Origin: Lunasporangiospora selenospora
Lineage: Eukaryota > Mortierellomycota > Mortierellomycetes > Mortierellales > Mortierellaceae
DNA length: 12,644 bases
Assembly: GCA_015680635.1 (NCBI GenBank)
Contig: JAABOA010000603.1
Location: forward strand, 1-12,644
Direction of reading: 5' to 3'
The translations under genes and the position numbers were made by a program. This document shows, one piece after another, positions 1-8,375 of this stretch. The notes beneath the pieces are model-generated. The model worked only from the letters and a program-made list of their open reading frames with translations, was not told the DNA's origin and did no database searches. The first letter of the stretch is position 1, and every line of letters begins with the position of its first letter.

Positions 1-350
1 TTTTTTTTTTTTTGGCCTTTTACCCAACAAATTCAGATTGGTCTTCTTCCAGAGGAGCTCAGGACTAAACAAGCTTCCAGTGCAGATCGCACAAGACAGT
101 TTGCCTCGCTGGGAATACCCGAGTCTTGAGCTATCGAGTGGGTGACTGGTATGTCTGTCCTTCCAAAGGTATCGCATAAGTTTTGTGTGAATGTGAAGAA
201 CAAAAAAAATCAGAGATTTTTTTTCTCCTCATCTCAGCTTCTATGGATTCCCCCAGTTTTCGGATGGGTGTGCATCGGACACTCAGAACCTTGGTCGGAT
301 AGTGCAAAGACATGGAAAAGAAAAGACAGAATCCGAGATCGTTCATCTCA

Positions 351-430
351 TTCATTTTTTTCTTCTACATCCCCGCTCATCTCCCCGCTTCGTCCCCGCC
401 TCTTCTTCACCCCTCCTTTCTTCTCCGCAC
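351..430 (+). promoter_or_regulatory. Pyrimidine-rich tract, promoter-like but orphan
   Basis: About 80 bases are almost all C and T on the + strand, with repeated CTTC, TCCCCGC and CCTCCTTTC elements. This resembles the CT-rich leaders before the genes at 7172 and 9460. No convincing coding region follows: the first ATG downstream (486) opens only 53 codons. It could be the promoter of an unseen transcript, a relic, or simple low-complexity sequence. Confidence 0.2.
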
Positions 431-2136
431 ATCAACCCTGTTCATTCTTCGTAGATTTTCAGCTGTTTAGACAACGATTGTGCACATGTTTAGGATGTGG
501 AGGGATCGACTGAGCAGATTCAGTGGAAGGGGTCGAAGGATGAGAGGAACGCTGTCCATGATTTTGGCAGGAAGGTGTTTTACTGCTTATCCATCATTGG
601 CTAAAGACGCAATTGGCTCCTTCTCTTGCCTTGGTCAGCGCATATGAGAGAGAAGAAGGGGCAGGCTCCGTTTCTGTGTAGCCACATGTTTACCTTGTTT
701 CTCCAAGAGGACGGGCAAGTTCTTTTAATTTGACCGCCTCGGATGCAGTCGCCCCTGTTTGCTACACATGTAGTCCCGAGCGAATCTCACGCCCTGTCAA
801 GAAGAGGACTCTTTACTTGCTATCGTCGTTCTTAGTGCAGCTATTCTTGAAGGCTTGCTGGGAAAATGTTTTATTCTTAGTCCTTCCATGAGTCAACTCT
901 TGACTTCGTAACAGTGACTCGTCAAAGGATTTGTTTGCCAGCGATGCAAATCGAGGACGAGTTAAAGTAGGAGTGAGGAGAGGAGGTTAGAGCTACTAGC
1001 ACCGCCCCCTTTCCCTCTTGAAGGGATAGATTACTCTCCCCTTTCACAACTCAGTCTTGCCTCCTCCCGTATCATGTTCCAGGCAGCTCTTGTAACACTC
1101 TATCGGAGAGCAGGTGTGGGTTCAAACAGATAGAGAGCAGGTCTATTCGTCTTGAGAGAACAGTGCTGTCCCTTCTAGCGCCACCATTCTTGTACCAAAA
1201 AAAGATACATGGTTCTTGCGTACCGCCTGCCAAGGGTTCCCGATGGACAAAAATCTATCGTGGGACAAACCCAGAGCAAAGGAAACTTTGTTTAGTCACA
1301 GAGTCATGGCCCAAACTTTTGCTTTTTCGTTTTCTTTCAGACCGAAAAGAAAAGCCTTTGTTTGTTTGCGCTGGAGAAACGATTGTGTGTGTGCCGTCTG
1401 CGAATGAATGGTTGTGTTTGTTTACGTTTGTGTAAGTGCCCCAGCCCCTCATGGAGGAGAGAGAGGGGGTCTAGGTTCTCCCTTTTCTCCAAGTATCTCC
1501 TCTGATCCCCTGCTTCCCCCTGGTTATGTTGTCATACAATCCTTACAATGCTGCGGTTCAAGCTCCTTCAAAGACAATGAGGCAAGGAAAGATCGATTGA
1601 CTCTTTTGTGGGCTTTCCTTCTACGTGCTCTGTGGGAACTTGGACAAGAAGAACTCCAAGCAAATTCCTCTAACCCCTTCTTTCCTTTCTCTTCTCTCCC
1701 ATGCAAGATGTCGTACCACATCCATTTACTTCTCCACAGGCAAGCAACATGGCCGCAGAACGAAAGGAAAGAAAGGGGGAGGGCTTTTTTCTCCACAATG
1801 CTTTTTTTTATACAATGCCCCAACAATCGCGCACGATCCGAAGCAATGAAAGGAATGAAAATCAGGACGTAGGGAGCATTCTCCCGGGAGGAAGTTATAC
1901 CGATTGACGCTTTGGTGTGTGTCTTCTTTTAGGCACACACAGGCAAATATTCACACACGACCACCCTTTTTCAATGCCGCATGAATCCTGGGCAGGTATG
2001 CTAAAAACGCAGGACTGCTTGTTGCATCGGGATGTATGTGGGCGTGCAACCTCCATGCGGTACACTTCCTCTGATATCAAGGAATGACGATAAGGAGGAA
2101 AGTATTGAACGGAGCTACTAGTCACCACAGCAGATG

Positions 2137-2148
2137 CCCCCCCCCCCC
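2137..2148. repeat. C12 homopolymer
   Basis: Twelve consecutive C residues in non-coding sequence. It is a slippage-prone site where length may vary between isolates or reflect assembly error. Confidence 0.9.
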
Positions 2149-3081
2149 TCCAGCTATTGTAAACTACAAGGAGCAGGTAGTGCATTGCTTCGGACTGGTA
2201 TGCTACAACCTGAGGGTCACTGAGACATTTCAGAGTCTGAAGCTGCATGCGGGCGTCTCTTCTGGGTCGATATATCCTGATCAAAGGACCTGAAAAACGC
2301 TCCTGAACTTTTTTTGACACCTTCTCCTCAAGAAACATTATGTCAATTTCAAGCAAAACAACATAGACGTGTGGTCCTTGAATCTAGAGCATCATATCAT
2401 TATGACTTTCCGAAAGATGGCCGAGGATTTCTGGAGACTTGAATTGGTTACTTTGATCTTCTGCCTCAATATCGAGCTGGAGGATAACTGAGGCAACACG
2501 CAGACTTGATCAATGTCCACGCCATATGACACCTTTTTCCGACGTCAGAGAAACACAATGCTAGATTTTTGCTACACAGCTTTTCGGTTCTCAAGCGGTC
2601 AAACAAAGAGACTGCTATGTATATGTTCGTCCAAGGTAGTTTAGTGGATGCCACCTTAGGTCGATTGACAATGAGGCCATGTACAGTTTTATTTCTGTAA
2701 TTTTGAAGGGTGAAGAGCTTACAGTAGCGGCTCGATAGCTTTGTAGGGTTTGACTATGTCAACATTGTCCTGCACGTTGCATTGACCGATGAACCTAGGA
2801 TAGGAGCCGTGGCACAGCGTGCGCATGGCCTTTGTATATTTCCATCTCCATGACCTTTGAATTAATCTCAGAAGGCCAACTAGTTCCTTTTATTATACAT
2901 TTTCAGATTTTATACGTTACGTTGTCAATCACTGAAGCATTTCTTAAATGTCCTGCTCCAGGTGAAGCGTCCTAATTCTCTCGTTCTTTCATCCTTTTTT
3001 TCGTGATATATCTTGCAAACACGAAGAGTTTTCAATCATGACTTGAAGCTTACTACATCTAACCGGTTCCACATGGTTTGC

Positions 3082-3095
3082 ATTCGAATTCGAAT
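3082..3095. repeat. 14-bp perfect palindrome ATTCGAATTCGAAT
   Basis: The 14 bases equal their own reverse complement and contain two overlapping TTCGAA hexamers. The spacing does not fit a heat-shock element, which needs two-base gaps between GAA and TTC units. It lies in the gene-poor segment, so no target gene is evident. Confidence 0.6.
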
Positions 3096-3303
3096 CTGGT
3101 TCGATATTTTGGTTTAAGATGTACCATTGCAGTGGCATGAAATCAAGCTGAATCTGCCATTATAAAACTTCAAACAGCGAGGGCTCGGATGAATCCGAAT
3201 AAATGCCTACTTAAAGGCTCATCCTAATGAACAAAATGAAGGTCGGGGGTGATCCAGCGAGCGGTAGATATTATAGAGCATATTTAGTGTTTGTATTGCT
3301 AAG

Positions 3304-3385
3304 CGTCCTGGAAGGAGGACGAGGCAGGGTATTAGGTGAGTTCAAGAGTCAGCGAGGAAGGAACAGCAAGCCTTTAAGAAGGCTT
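3304..3385. other. Two perfect hairpins in tandem
   Basis: Hairpin one pairs CGTCCT (3304-3309) with AGGACG (3316-3321) around a 6-base loop. Hairpin two pairs AAGCCTT (3368-3374) with AAGGCTT (3379-3385) around a 4-base loop. The two lie 46 bases apart in otherwise featureless DNA. They might belong to a structured RNA, but I see no snoRNA box motifs or other diagnostic element, so this is only a description of inverted repeats. Confidence 0.4.
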
Positions 3386-3774
3386 CAGTGATTAATGACC
3401 AGTTATTATTTGTATCAGTTATCAAATACATGTTGTAACGGCATGGTAGACAGTTTGTATCGCAATAGCTCTAATATGACCGTTGTCGGGATTGCACAGT
3501 TATTCAAGCGTCATGGATAAGTATTTAGGACAACATGTAATCAAGAGCGGGTCTAAACTTTCATGAAAATTAGCATTATACCCCGAACAAACTTAAGTTG
3601 TAAACTGACAGGATTCACTGCTAAGTGCAGAATGAGACGGACAAGCATATCAGAATACGTGTCAGACAGCCAATGTACAGGTTAAGGGACTTAAAAAAGA
3701 GACGGCATGAGTTTAAAGCTACACAGAACAGAAGTGACCCGACAGAAAAGGATCGAAAAAAAATAACAATACCA

Positions 3775-3828
3775 CCGCCATCGCCACCATCGCCACCATC
3801 GCCACCATCGCCACCATCGCCACAGTCG
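3775..3828 (+). repeat. 9-bp minisatellite, CCACCATCG x about 6
   Basis: Four exact CCACCATCG units (3784-3819) are flanked by one diverged copy on each side: CCGCCATCG at 3775-3783 and CCACAGTCG at 3820-3828. The unit length is a multiple of three. In one + frame it would encode Pro-Pro-Ser triplets, inside an open stretch running to a stop at 3844-3846. That frame has no good start or domain, so I treat the array as a repeat and not as a gene. Confidence 0.85.
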
Positions 3829-5269
3829 AACCAATTGCAACAATAGCAATGTCACTCCCTATTCTATCCAATAAGTATTATTTATACTTTCTTCCCGCTG
3901 TTATGGCAACTGCTCATTACACAGGAACGACACACTTTGGATCAACAACAGAGAAAGTCATTGTGATAATCTCTTCCAGAAGTACTTAGGCAACACCGAA
4001 TCATCTCACAAGGCGCCCAGCCTGACTCCCAACAATTTCAATGTCGTCTGACTTGTCACTATCGTTGAAGAGGACATTGTTTATATGCAAGTGTGTGGGA
4101 TCGATGTTAAGTAACTCGGAACCGTCAATTGTATTTGCCTATCAGACCAGCTGGGTAGAGAGCCATTGCAGGGTTCTACTGTAGTGTACCAGAAAAAACC
4201 CCCTTTTTAGAAGAGTACGTCTAAAGACGCTAACTTGCAGTCCATCTAACCAACAGGGTACTCGGATTCTGAGCAGAATCTCAGATAATCGATTTGGCTC
4301 GGATGGGTGGTTTGTGCTCCGAAATTTACACGGGTAGTATCTGTCTGCTTTCCCTCTCTAGTGGTACGTCTCTTGCAGCAACTACCTAGTGGGCCAAGTC
4401 TCAGTCATCATGCTGTGGCAAGTCGTAGTCACAGGAGCTGGGTTCCTGTTACCATGAATTCGTTATTGACTTGACGAATTCGGGAAAACGGCAAAGCAAT
4501 TCGCATCTTAGTTGCCGTTCCACCTGGGGTTTTACGACTCAAACCCCTAAACTGTCGAATCGCCAACTGTAAATCCCTGCGCACGACTAAAAGCTCCAAA
4601 GGTGCCACTGTCCGCCTGTCCAGGACTATGTCAAGATAAAGTCTCGTTTCAACTCGGAGGGAATGCTGAGTTGGAAGTTCAACATGAACAACGCTTACTT
4701 GCACTACATGACCCCTCGAAGGTCCCTCCCCCATGAAAACCATTCAATGCTGGCGGGTCACTGGTGTTCAAGTTTCTGATTCTGAGGCTGATAGTGGACT
4801 CATAGGTGCGCAACGGGACCAAAATGAATGTACTGTCATGGACATCCATCCTGGGGCAGTTCTATATGAAGCTCGACCTTTTAACCTTCCCTGAGGCGCC
4901 TTTACTCAGATCATGTAATATTTCTCATGGACACTGCTTTGCACAAGAATCGCTCATATACTGGTCGACATCTTTGGCGCTAGCAAGCGTTCCGGGGTCT
5001 CTGCCAGACCGTGTGCTTTGGGATCCTGGCTAAGTGCCTGGAATCAATTTTCTACATTTCCTCCAAGATTTGCCCTGCACCTGAAAGGGCCCGTGAACAA
5101 CCAACGATCAAATCACGTGCCTTAGACAAATATTTTTTGAATGACGTGGTGTAGAGATTTTCTCTTCGTTGTGATCACCAAAGTGCTCCTCATCTACACA
5201 TCTGGTAATAAAAGAATAAATTGCTGATTGTAAAAGACAAGCTCAGTGAAGATCAGGTCATGGCTATTG

Positions 5270-5310
5270 TCATGCATGATCCGACGGATCTGGGTGGAGT
5301 ATTAAATACT
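5270..5310. promoter_or_regulatory. Cluster of three palindromes upstream of HP1 gene
   Basis: Three dyads lie within 41 bases. TCATGCATGA (5270-5279) is a perfect 10-bp palindrome. GATCCG-A-CGGATC (5278-5290) and AGTATT-A-AATACT (5298-5310) are both 13-bp dyads centred on an A. They end about 97 bp before the HP1 start codon, a typical place for transcription-factor sites. CCG-N-CGG resembles the everted CGG half-sites bound by fungal Zn2Cys6 regulators, but no specific factor can be named. The gene lacks the CT-rich promoter seen before its two neighbours. Confidence 0.4.
5300..5308 (+). promoter_or_regulatory. Possible TATA-like element (TATTAAATA)
   Basis: This AT-only element lies 100 bp upstream of the ATG at 5408, inside the 5298-5310 palindrome. 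The position suits a core promoter of a short-leader fungal gene. No transcription start can be read from sequence alone. Confidence 0.25.
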
Positions 5311-5352
5311 GGACTGATAGCTGGATCGAATTAATTTTTGCGTGTATTGAAT

Positions 5353-5388
5353 TTGCTAATGGTTATTCCTCTGTGATACTTCATGTAG
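5353..5388 (+). other. Possible 3' end of a leader intron before HP1
   Basis: A CTAAT branch-point-like motif (TGCTAATGG) is followed by a pyrimidine-leaning stretch and a TGTAG acceptor ending at 5388. This looks like the tail of a spliceosomal intron in the 5' leader. A weak donor could be GTAATA near 5206. An in-frame TAA at 5405-5407 directly precedes the ATG, so such an intron would not change the protein. Confidence 0.25.
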
Positions 5389-5407
5389 GTGGGCTTATTC
5401 TGCATAA

Positions 5408-6223
5408 ATGGGGAAAAGCGCGACATCATCAGCCGTCAAGAACGAGGAGCGTGACGCACAACAGACAGAGGATATGAACGTGGTCGCAAAGACCAAGACT
5501 ACAGCCAACAACGCCGAGGAAGAGGATGCTCGTGATGATGACGAGGAAGAGACTGATGATGTTTTTGAAGTGGAGCGGGTTGTAGGACATGAGAACAGAG
5601 GTAGTGGGCTATATTACCATATCAAGTGGAAGGGATACTCTAATGACGACAACACCTGGGAACACAACAAATCGGTTTTTTGCAAGGACCTTGTTGCCGA
5701 ATATTGGAAGCGCTATGAAGCGGAAGGAGGAAAGAAATCCGATAGTTCTGGAAAGGACCCGAAACCTCAGACTTCAAAGCGTGCCAGCTCCGTCGGATCA
5801 AGATCGAACAGTGGCGGCTCAAAACGAGGCAATGCCTCAGGCTCGAAAAGTACTCAAGCACAGGAGCCATTGTTACCCAAGGTGCTACCAATGGATGAGA
5901 CTGTTCCTTCAACAAAAAGGGCCAGCAAGGAAACGGACACAGCAACAGCAAAGAAGCAAAAATCTGGTCGACAGCGGGAAGACTCGGACGAAGAAATGAG
6001 TGCACCATTAGTAAGTAGCTGGACTCCACCCAAGGCATGGACGTCTTGGGAGGAACATGTGGATCATGTCTCCACAGTTGAGAGGTCAAACAAAAGGATG
6101 AAGGTGCACCTTGCATGGAAGAATGGTCATGATACGGAGCATCCTATCGAGGACGCCCATACCAAATGCCCACTGAAGCTCATTCAGTTTTACGAGAGTC
6201 ACTTGAAGTTCACCCAGGCATAG
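5408..6223 (+). CDS. HP1/Swi6-like chromodomain plus chromoshadow protein
   Basis: This is a 271-aa heterochromatin protein 1 family member on one exon. Residues 37-51 are acidic, as is common before HP1 chromodomains. Residues 51-104 form the chromodomain, which in this family binds di- or trimethylated H3K9. By alignment from memory the aromatic cage is F53, W74 and Y77, with Phe where HP1 usually has Tyr. Residues about 105-204 are a Ser/Lys/Arg-rich hinge with basic clusters (KKQK at 182-185), followed by an acidic DSDEE at 192-196 resembling a CK2 site. Residues about 211-268 are the chromoshadow dimerisation domain, containing WKNGH and the CPLKLIQFYESHL core; the protein ends three residues later. 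The start is fixed by an in-frame TAA directly upstream. The family acts in nuclear heterochromatin and gene silencing. A Chp2-like paralogue cannot be told apart from Swi6 here. Confidence 0.93.
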   Translation: MGKSATSSAVKNEERDAQQTEDMNVVAKTKTTANNAEEEDARDDDEEETDDVFEVERVVGHENRGSGLYYHIKWKGYSNDDNTWEHNKSVFCKDLVAEYWKRYEAEGGKKSDSSGKDPKPQTSKRASSVGSRSNSGGSKRGNASGSKSTQAQEPLLPKVLPMDETVPSTKRASKETDTATAKKQKSGRQREDSDEEMSAPLVSSWTPPKAWTSWEEHVDHVSTVERSNKRMKVHLAWKNGHDTEHPIEDAHTKCPLKLIQFYESHLKFTQA

Positions 6224-6442
6224 TCATCCTTGACCGATACTCCATAGCAAATTCCTTGGTTGCCAAGGACAAGGTAGCGAAGGATAGACTAAGAAAGAAA
6301 AAAGAAAGAAGGGATTAAAAAAATTTGCAAAGAGGCACTGTGCGTAAAACCATTTAGCCTGATCCAAGTTGTAGGAGCTCGGGCATTAAAGTTACTTGGG
6401 CAGGACGGTGTTTCTCATAACCTGCCCAAGGTTAACATTAGC
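6224..6442. other. 3' flank of HP1 gene with a stem-loop
   Basis: Thirty bases after the TAG stop, TCCTTGG (6253-6259) can pair with CCAAGGA (6263-6269) around a 3-base loop. An A-rich stretch follows at 6293-6327 and an ATTAAA hexamer lies near 6386. These could be parts of the 3' UTR and the polyadenylation region, but the cleavage site is not determinable. Confidence 0.35.
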
Positions 6443-6632
6443 ACCTCAACCTTTTCACATTCAACCTCTTCATTCTCTCTCACTCACTCGCTCTTACTCA
6501 CTCTCTTTCCTGTTGATCATTCCAGCAATATTCTTTTATTCTTCTTCGCTTGTTTGGCCTAAGGCCCCGCTGCAATCTGCCTTCCGTCTCTCTCTCTCCT
6601 CTCCAAACCTCCCGTGAATTGTCCTGTCTCCC
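6443..6632 (+). promoter_or_regulatory. CT-rich promoter/leader tract of the 7172 gene
   Basis: The + strand is strongly pyrimidine-rich, with CTCTCTCACTCACTCGCTC-type runs (about 6474-6510) and further CTCTCTCTC near 6588-6600. This is the same style as the tract before the sirtuin start. Such tracts are common near transcription starts in filamentous fungi, so transcription of the next gene probably begins in or near it. Confidence 0.5.
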
Positions 6633-7171
6633 TTTGTAAGTGCACTACATCCAACTAACCAATGGATGCACTCTCGACCCTTTCCAACTGGTTATTTAGG
6701 TTCAATGCAAAGGTGTTCTATCATTCTTCATTTGTCTCCAGCTGGCTGCGCTCATTCCTCATGAAAAGGATCCCTTGTGCTGAAAGAGTAAGCACAAGAT
6801 GCCCCAATGAAACGGTGTCAGCATTCCATTCATCAACGGGGAATCCGAGGCAGAATCGAGGCAGAATCGAGGCAGAATCGAGGCACTGAGTGTGACATTC
6901 ATCCATGTTCATGAAGGCTTGCATCTAAATACCTCAGAACCCTTGGCGTAGACTTCCATCTCCACCATATCTTTCTTGAGACCCAGGAGTTGCTGTCACA
7001 ACTCTATCCTTCTTTCACTCTACTGACGTTCAAGAGACTCTCCGGACTACAACCCATGGGTCTCCAAGCTCTTGCACAGCTTCCCTCCCCATTTGTTGGT
7101 ATAGTATTGCCTTGCCATCAGAGAGATCATTGTAGATAGGTAAACTATCCAAGAACATTTTCTTTCGCCAA
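6633..7171 (+). other. Probable spliced 5' leader, no coding exon resolved
   Basis: A consensus GTAAGT donor sits at 6636-6641, just after the CT-rich tract, with CTAAC at 6655-6659. Another donor-like GTAAGC lies at 6788. Acceptor-like sites include TTTAG near 6699 and TGTAG ending at 7135. Several ATGs (6662, 6666, 6704) would interfere with initiation at 7172 unless removed by splicing. The 76-codon open frame from 6662 shows no recognisable domain. I infer one or more leader introns but cannot fix the structure, and an extra N-terminal exon is possible. Confidence 0.3.
6847..6885 (+). repeat. 11-bp tandem repeat, GAGGCAGAATC x 3.5
   Basis: Three exact 11-bp copies (6847-6857, 6858-6868, 6869-6879) are followed by a partial GAGGCA. 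The unit is not a multiple of three, which argues against coding use. It lies in the presumed leader of the 7172 gene. Confidence 0.9.
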
Positions 7172-8311
7172 ATGCAGCACACTCAGCAGCCACAAGATGA
7201 GTCGAGCAGTGGGCTACACTGGTTACATCAGCATCAGCTTCAGTCTCATGGTCTTTCATCTTCATACAGCCACCAACATCAAGCATTACCAGACTCAAAT
7301 GAGCAACATCCTCAGAGACTACGGAAGCGCAATCTATTATCGGGATCATATGACCAACTGCTCAGAAAGGTTCGTTCAAGGACTGTGTTATCCCAAACGT
7401 TGCTTTAAAGTATTGCCCTTGGGATACTTTTTTATTCAGCTTGCTAACTCTTCTTGAGTCCAACTACTGGGTGACGTTAGAGGCGGAATACGGGCGAGAC
7501 ATGGAATGAGGGACATCGAGCGGGAAGCCCGGGCCATCCTTTGGGTGATACTTTTTCTCAGTCGCCTGACTTGGGATTGCTGAACAGACATCATTTGGGA
7601 ATACCGACTATCGGAACATTGACTGCTCCAAGTACGCCGCTAATAGACAAAGAAAGAATTCGGCTGTCGCCACACATGGTGGACAGACTCTGCCATTCAG
7701 GTCCATCCGCGCCATGTATAGCAAACTCGCCTCACATTCGCTATACATTGCCATCGGGGGCAGAGTGTCTGTTTTCCTCAGTGCCTGGTTTTGAGTCGGC
7801 TCATATCGATCACATGTCACCCTTACCGGTGCCTGGATCTAACCTCCAACCCGGTGTTCTTCCTGAGTCGATCATGGATATGGATCCGACTGAGGTACAT
7901 TCTGCTGGTTCAGAAGAGCTTTCCTCTCATGAAGGCTTATTGAGAGGGGCTCAAGCGCTCAGTATTGACCAATCTTTGTCGAGGCAATTGTACTCTCCAG
8001 CACCATCCTCTCCCAGTGATAGCAGTGTCATCGACTATGATGAGGATGAGTCTCTCTATCACAACTACAACCATCAAATGGAATCTGACCACGAGGACAC
8101 GGTGGCAATGGGCCGATCTCATTCAGGAACGACCACAGCAGTGCCACCCAGCCCATTAGAGCCTTTGCTCGAGTATTCGTCGCCGGTGACAGATACTGGT
8201 AGTAGTAGTAGTAGTGGGAGTCGGGGTCAATTTGTAATGGGTTTTCGTGCCGACTGTGAGCGATGTAGACGGCGAGAGAGAGGACACTTTGCACACTTTC
8301 TCCAGAAATGA
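7172..8311 (+). CDS. Uncharacterised disordered protein, C-terminal CxxC-x6-HxxH
   Basis: I do not recognise this gene. I infer two exons, 7172-7369 and 7481-8311, with a 111-bp phase-0 intron (donor GTTCGT, branch CTAAC at 7444-7448, acceptor TTAG), giving 342 aa. The downstream frame is open from 7481 but has no ATG before residue 106, which supports an upstream exon. Residues 1-45 are Gln/His/Ser-rich. Residues 53-68 are basic and hold the splice junction. The middle is Ser/Pro-rich and looks disordered, with an acidic patch at 251-256 and five serines at 307-311. The last 26 residues look structured and constrained: they carry FVMGFRADC, then C325-x2-C328-x6-H335-x2-H338, a possible zinc knuckle in a very basic setting. 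No membrane segment or signal peptide is seen. A regulatory or nucleic-acid-associated role is conceivable but unproven, and the N-terminal exon is the least certain part. Confidence 0.6.
8201..8215 (+). repeat. (AGT)5 trinucleotide repeat within coding sequence
   Basis: Five AGT units, preceded by GGT, encode the five-serine run at residues 307-311 of the uncharacterised protein. Length changes would keep the frame. Confidence 0.85.
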
Positions 8312-8350
8312 AAATAACGTTTGTGTTGGTGGCAAATGTTGCTAAATGAG

Positions 8351-8375
8351 CTGACGGCCGTCAGTGTCAATTGAC
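8351..8375. terminator. Adjacent perfect palindromes in the 3' flank
   Basis: CTGACGGCCGTCAG (8351-8364, 14 bp) and GTCAATTGAC (8366-8375, 10 bp) are both perfect palindromes. They start 40 bp after the TGA stop of the preceding gene. They may be 3'-processing or transcript-end signals, or protein-binding dyads belonging to the downstream promoter region. The terminator label is tentative. Confidence 0.25.

Larger units (their letters stand above)
1..2410. other. Gene-poor segment, no supportable gene
   Basis: I see no convincing gene here on either strand. All open frames are short. They lack recognisable domains, and most begin at non-ATG codons or have erratic composition. The segment starts with a run of 13 T at the window edge. 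It contains pyrimidine-rich patches (about 351-430 and 1460-1520), several T and A homopolymers and one C12 run. No tRNA cloverleaf, rRNA or snRNA motif was recognised by eye. An undetected non-coding RNA or a highly divergent multi-exon gene cannot be excluded. Confidence 0.6.
2411..5269. other. Gene-poor, more AT-rich segment
   Basis: No gene can be supported. Compared with the first 2.4 kb, the sequence becomes more AT-rich by eye, especially around 2680-3600, and loses most pyrimidine tracts. It contains a palindrome near 3082, two short hairpins (3304-3321 and 3368-3385), a 9-bp minisatellite (3775-3828) and a small inverted repeat (4265-4280, arms of 7 bp, 2-base spacer). Short open stretches between stops occur on both strands at 4429-4894, but none matches a domain I recognise. 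Decayed mobile-element sequence is possible but was not identified. Confidence 0.5.

Noticed and set aside
486-647. 53-aa + strand frame with an Arg-rich N-terminus resembling a mitochondrial presequence, downstream of a CT-rich tract
   Set aside because: It is too short, no continuing exon or domain was found, and Arg-rich N-termini arise easily by chance. It could be re-opened by transcript evidence.
1895-2356. 153-codon minus-strand open frame
   Set aside because: No recognisable domain, composition unlike a folded protein, and it spans the C12 homopolymer. No promoter or intron context.
3060-3115. GGTTCGAT-like T-arm sequence suggesting a tRNA
   Set aside because: No matching acceptor, D or anticodon stems could be drawn around it; the neighbourhood is just repeated TTCGAA.
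4429-4743. 104-codon minus-strand frame, with a 53-codon + strand frame at 4733-4894 overlapping its start
   Set aside because: I tested these as possible remnants of a transposon polyprotein. No reverse transcriptase, integrase, RNase H or protease motif could be seen in any frame, so no mobile-element call is made.
7197-7457. 86-codon frame overlapping the first exon of the middle gene
   Set aside because: It is a different frame. The 7172 frame joins the downstream open frame exactly in phase 0 through a GT-AG intron with a CTAAC branch motif.
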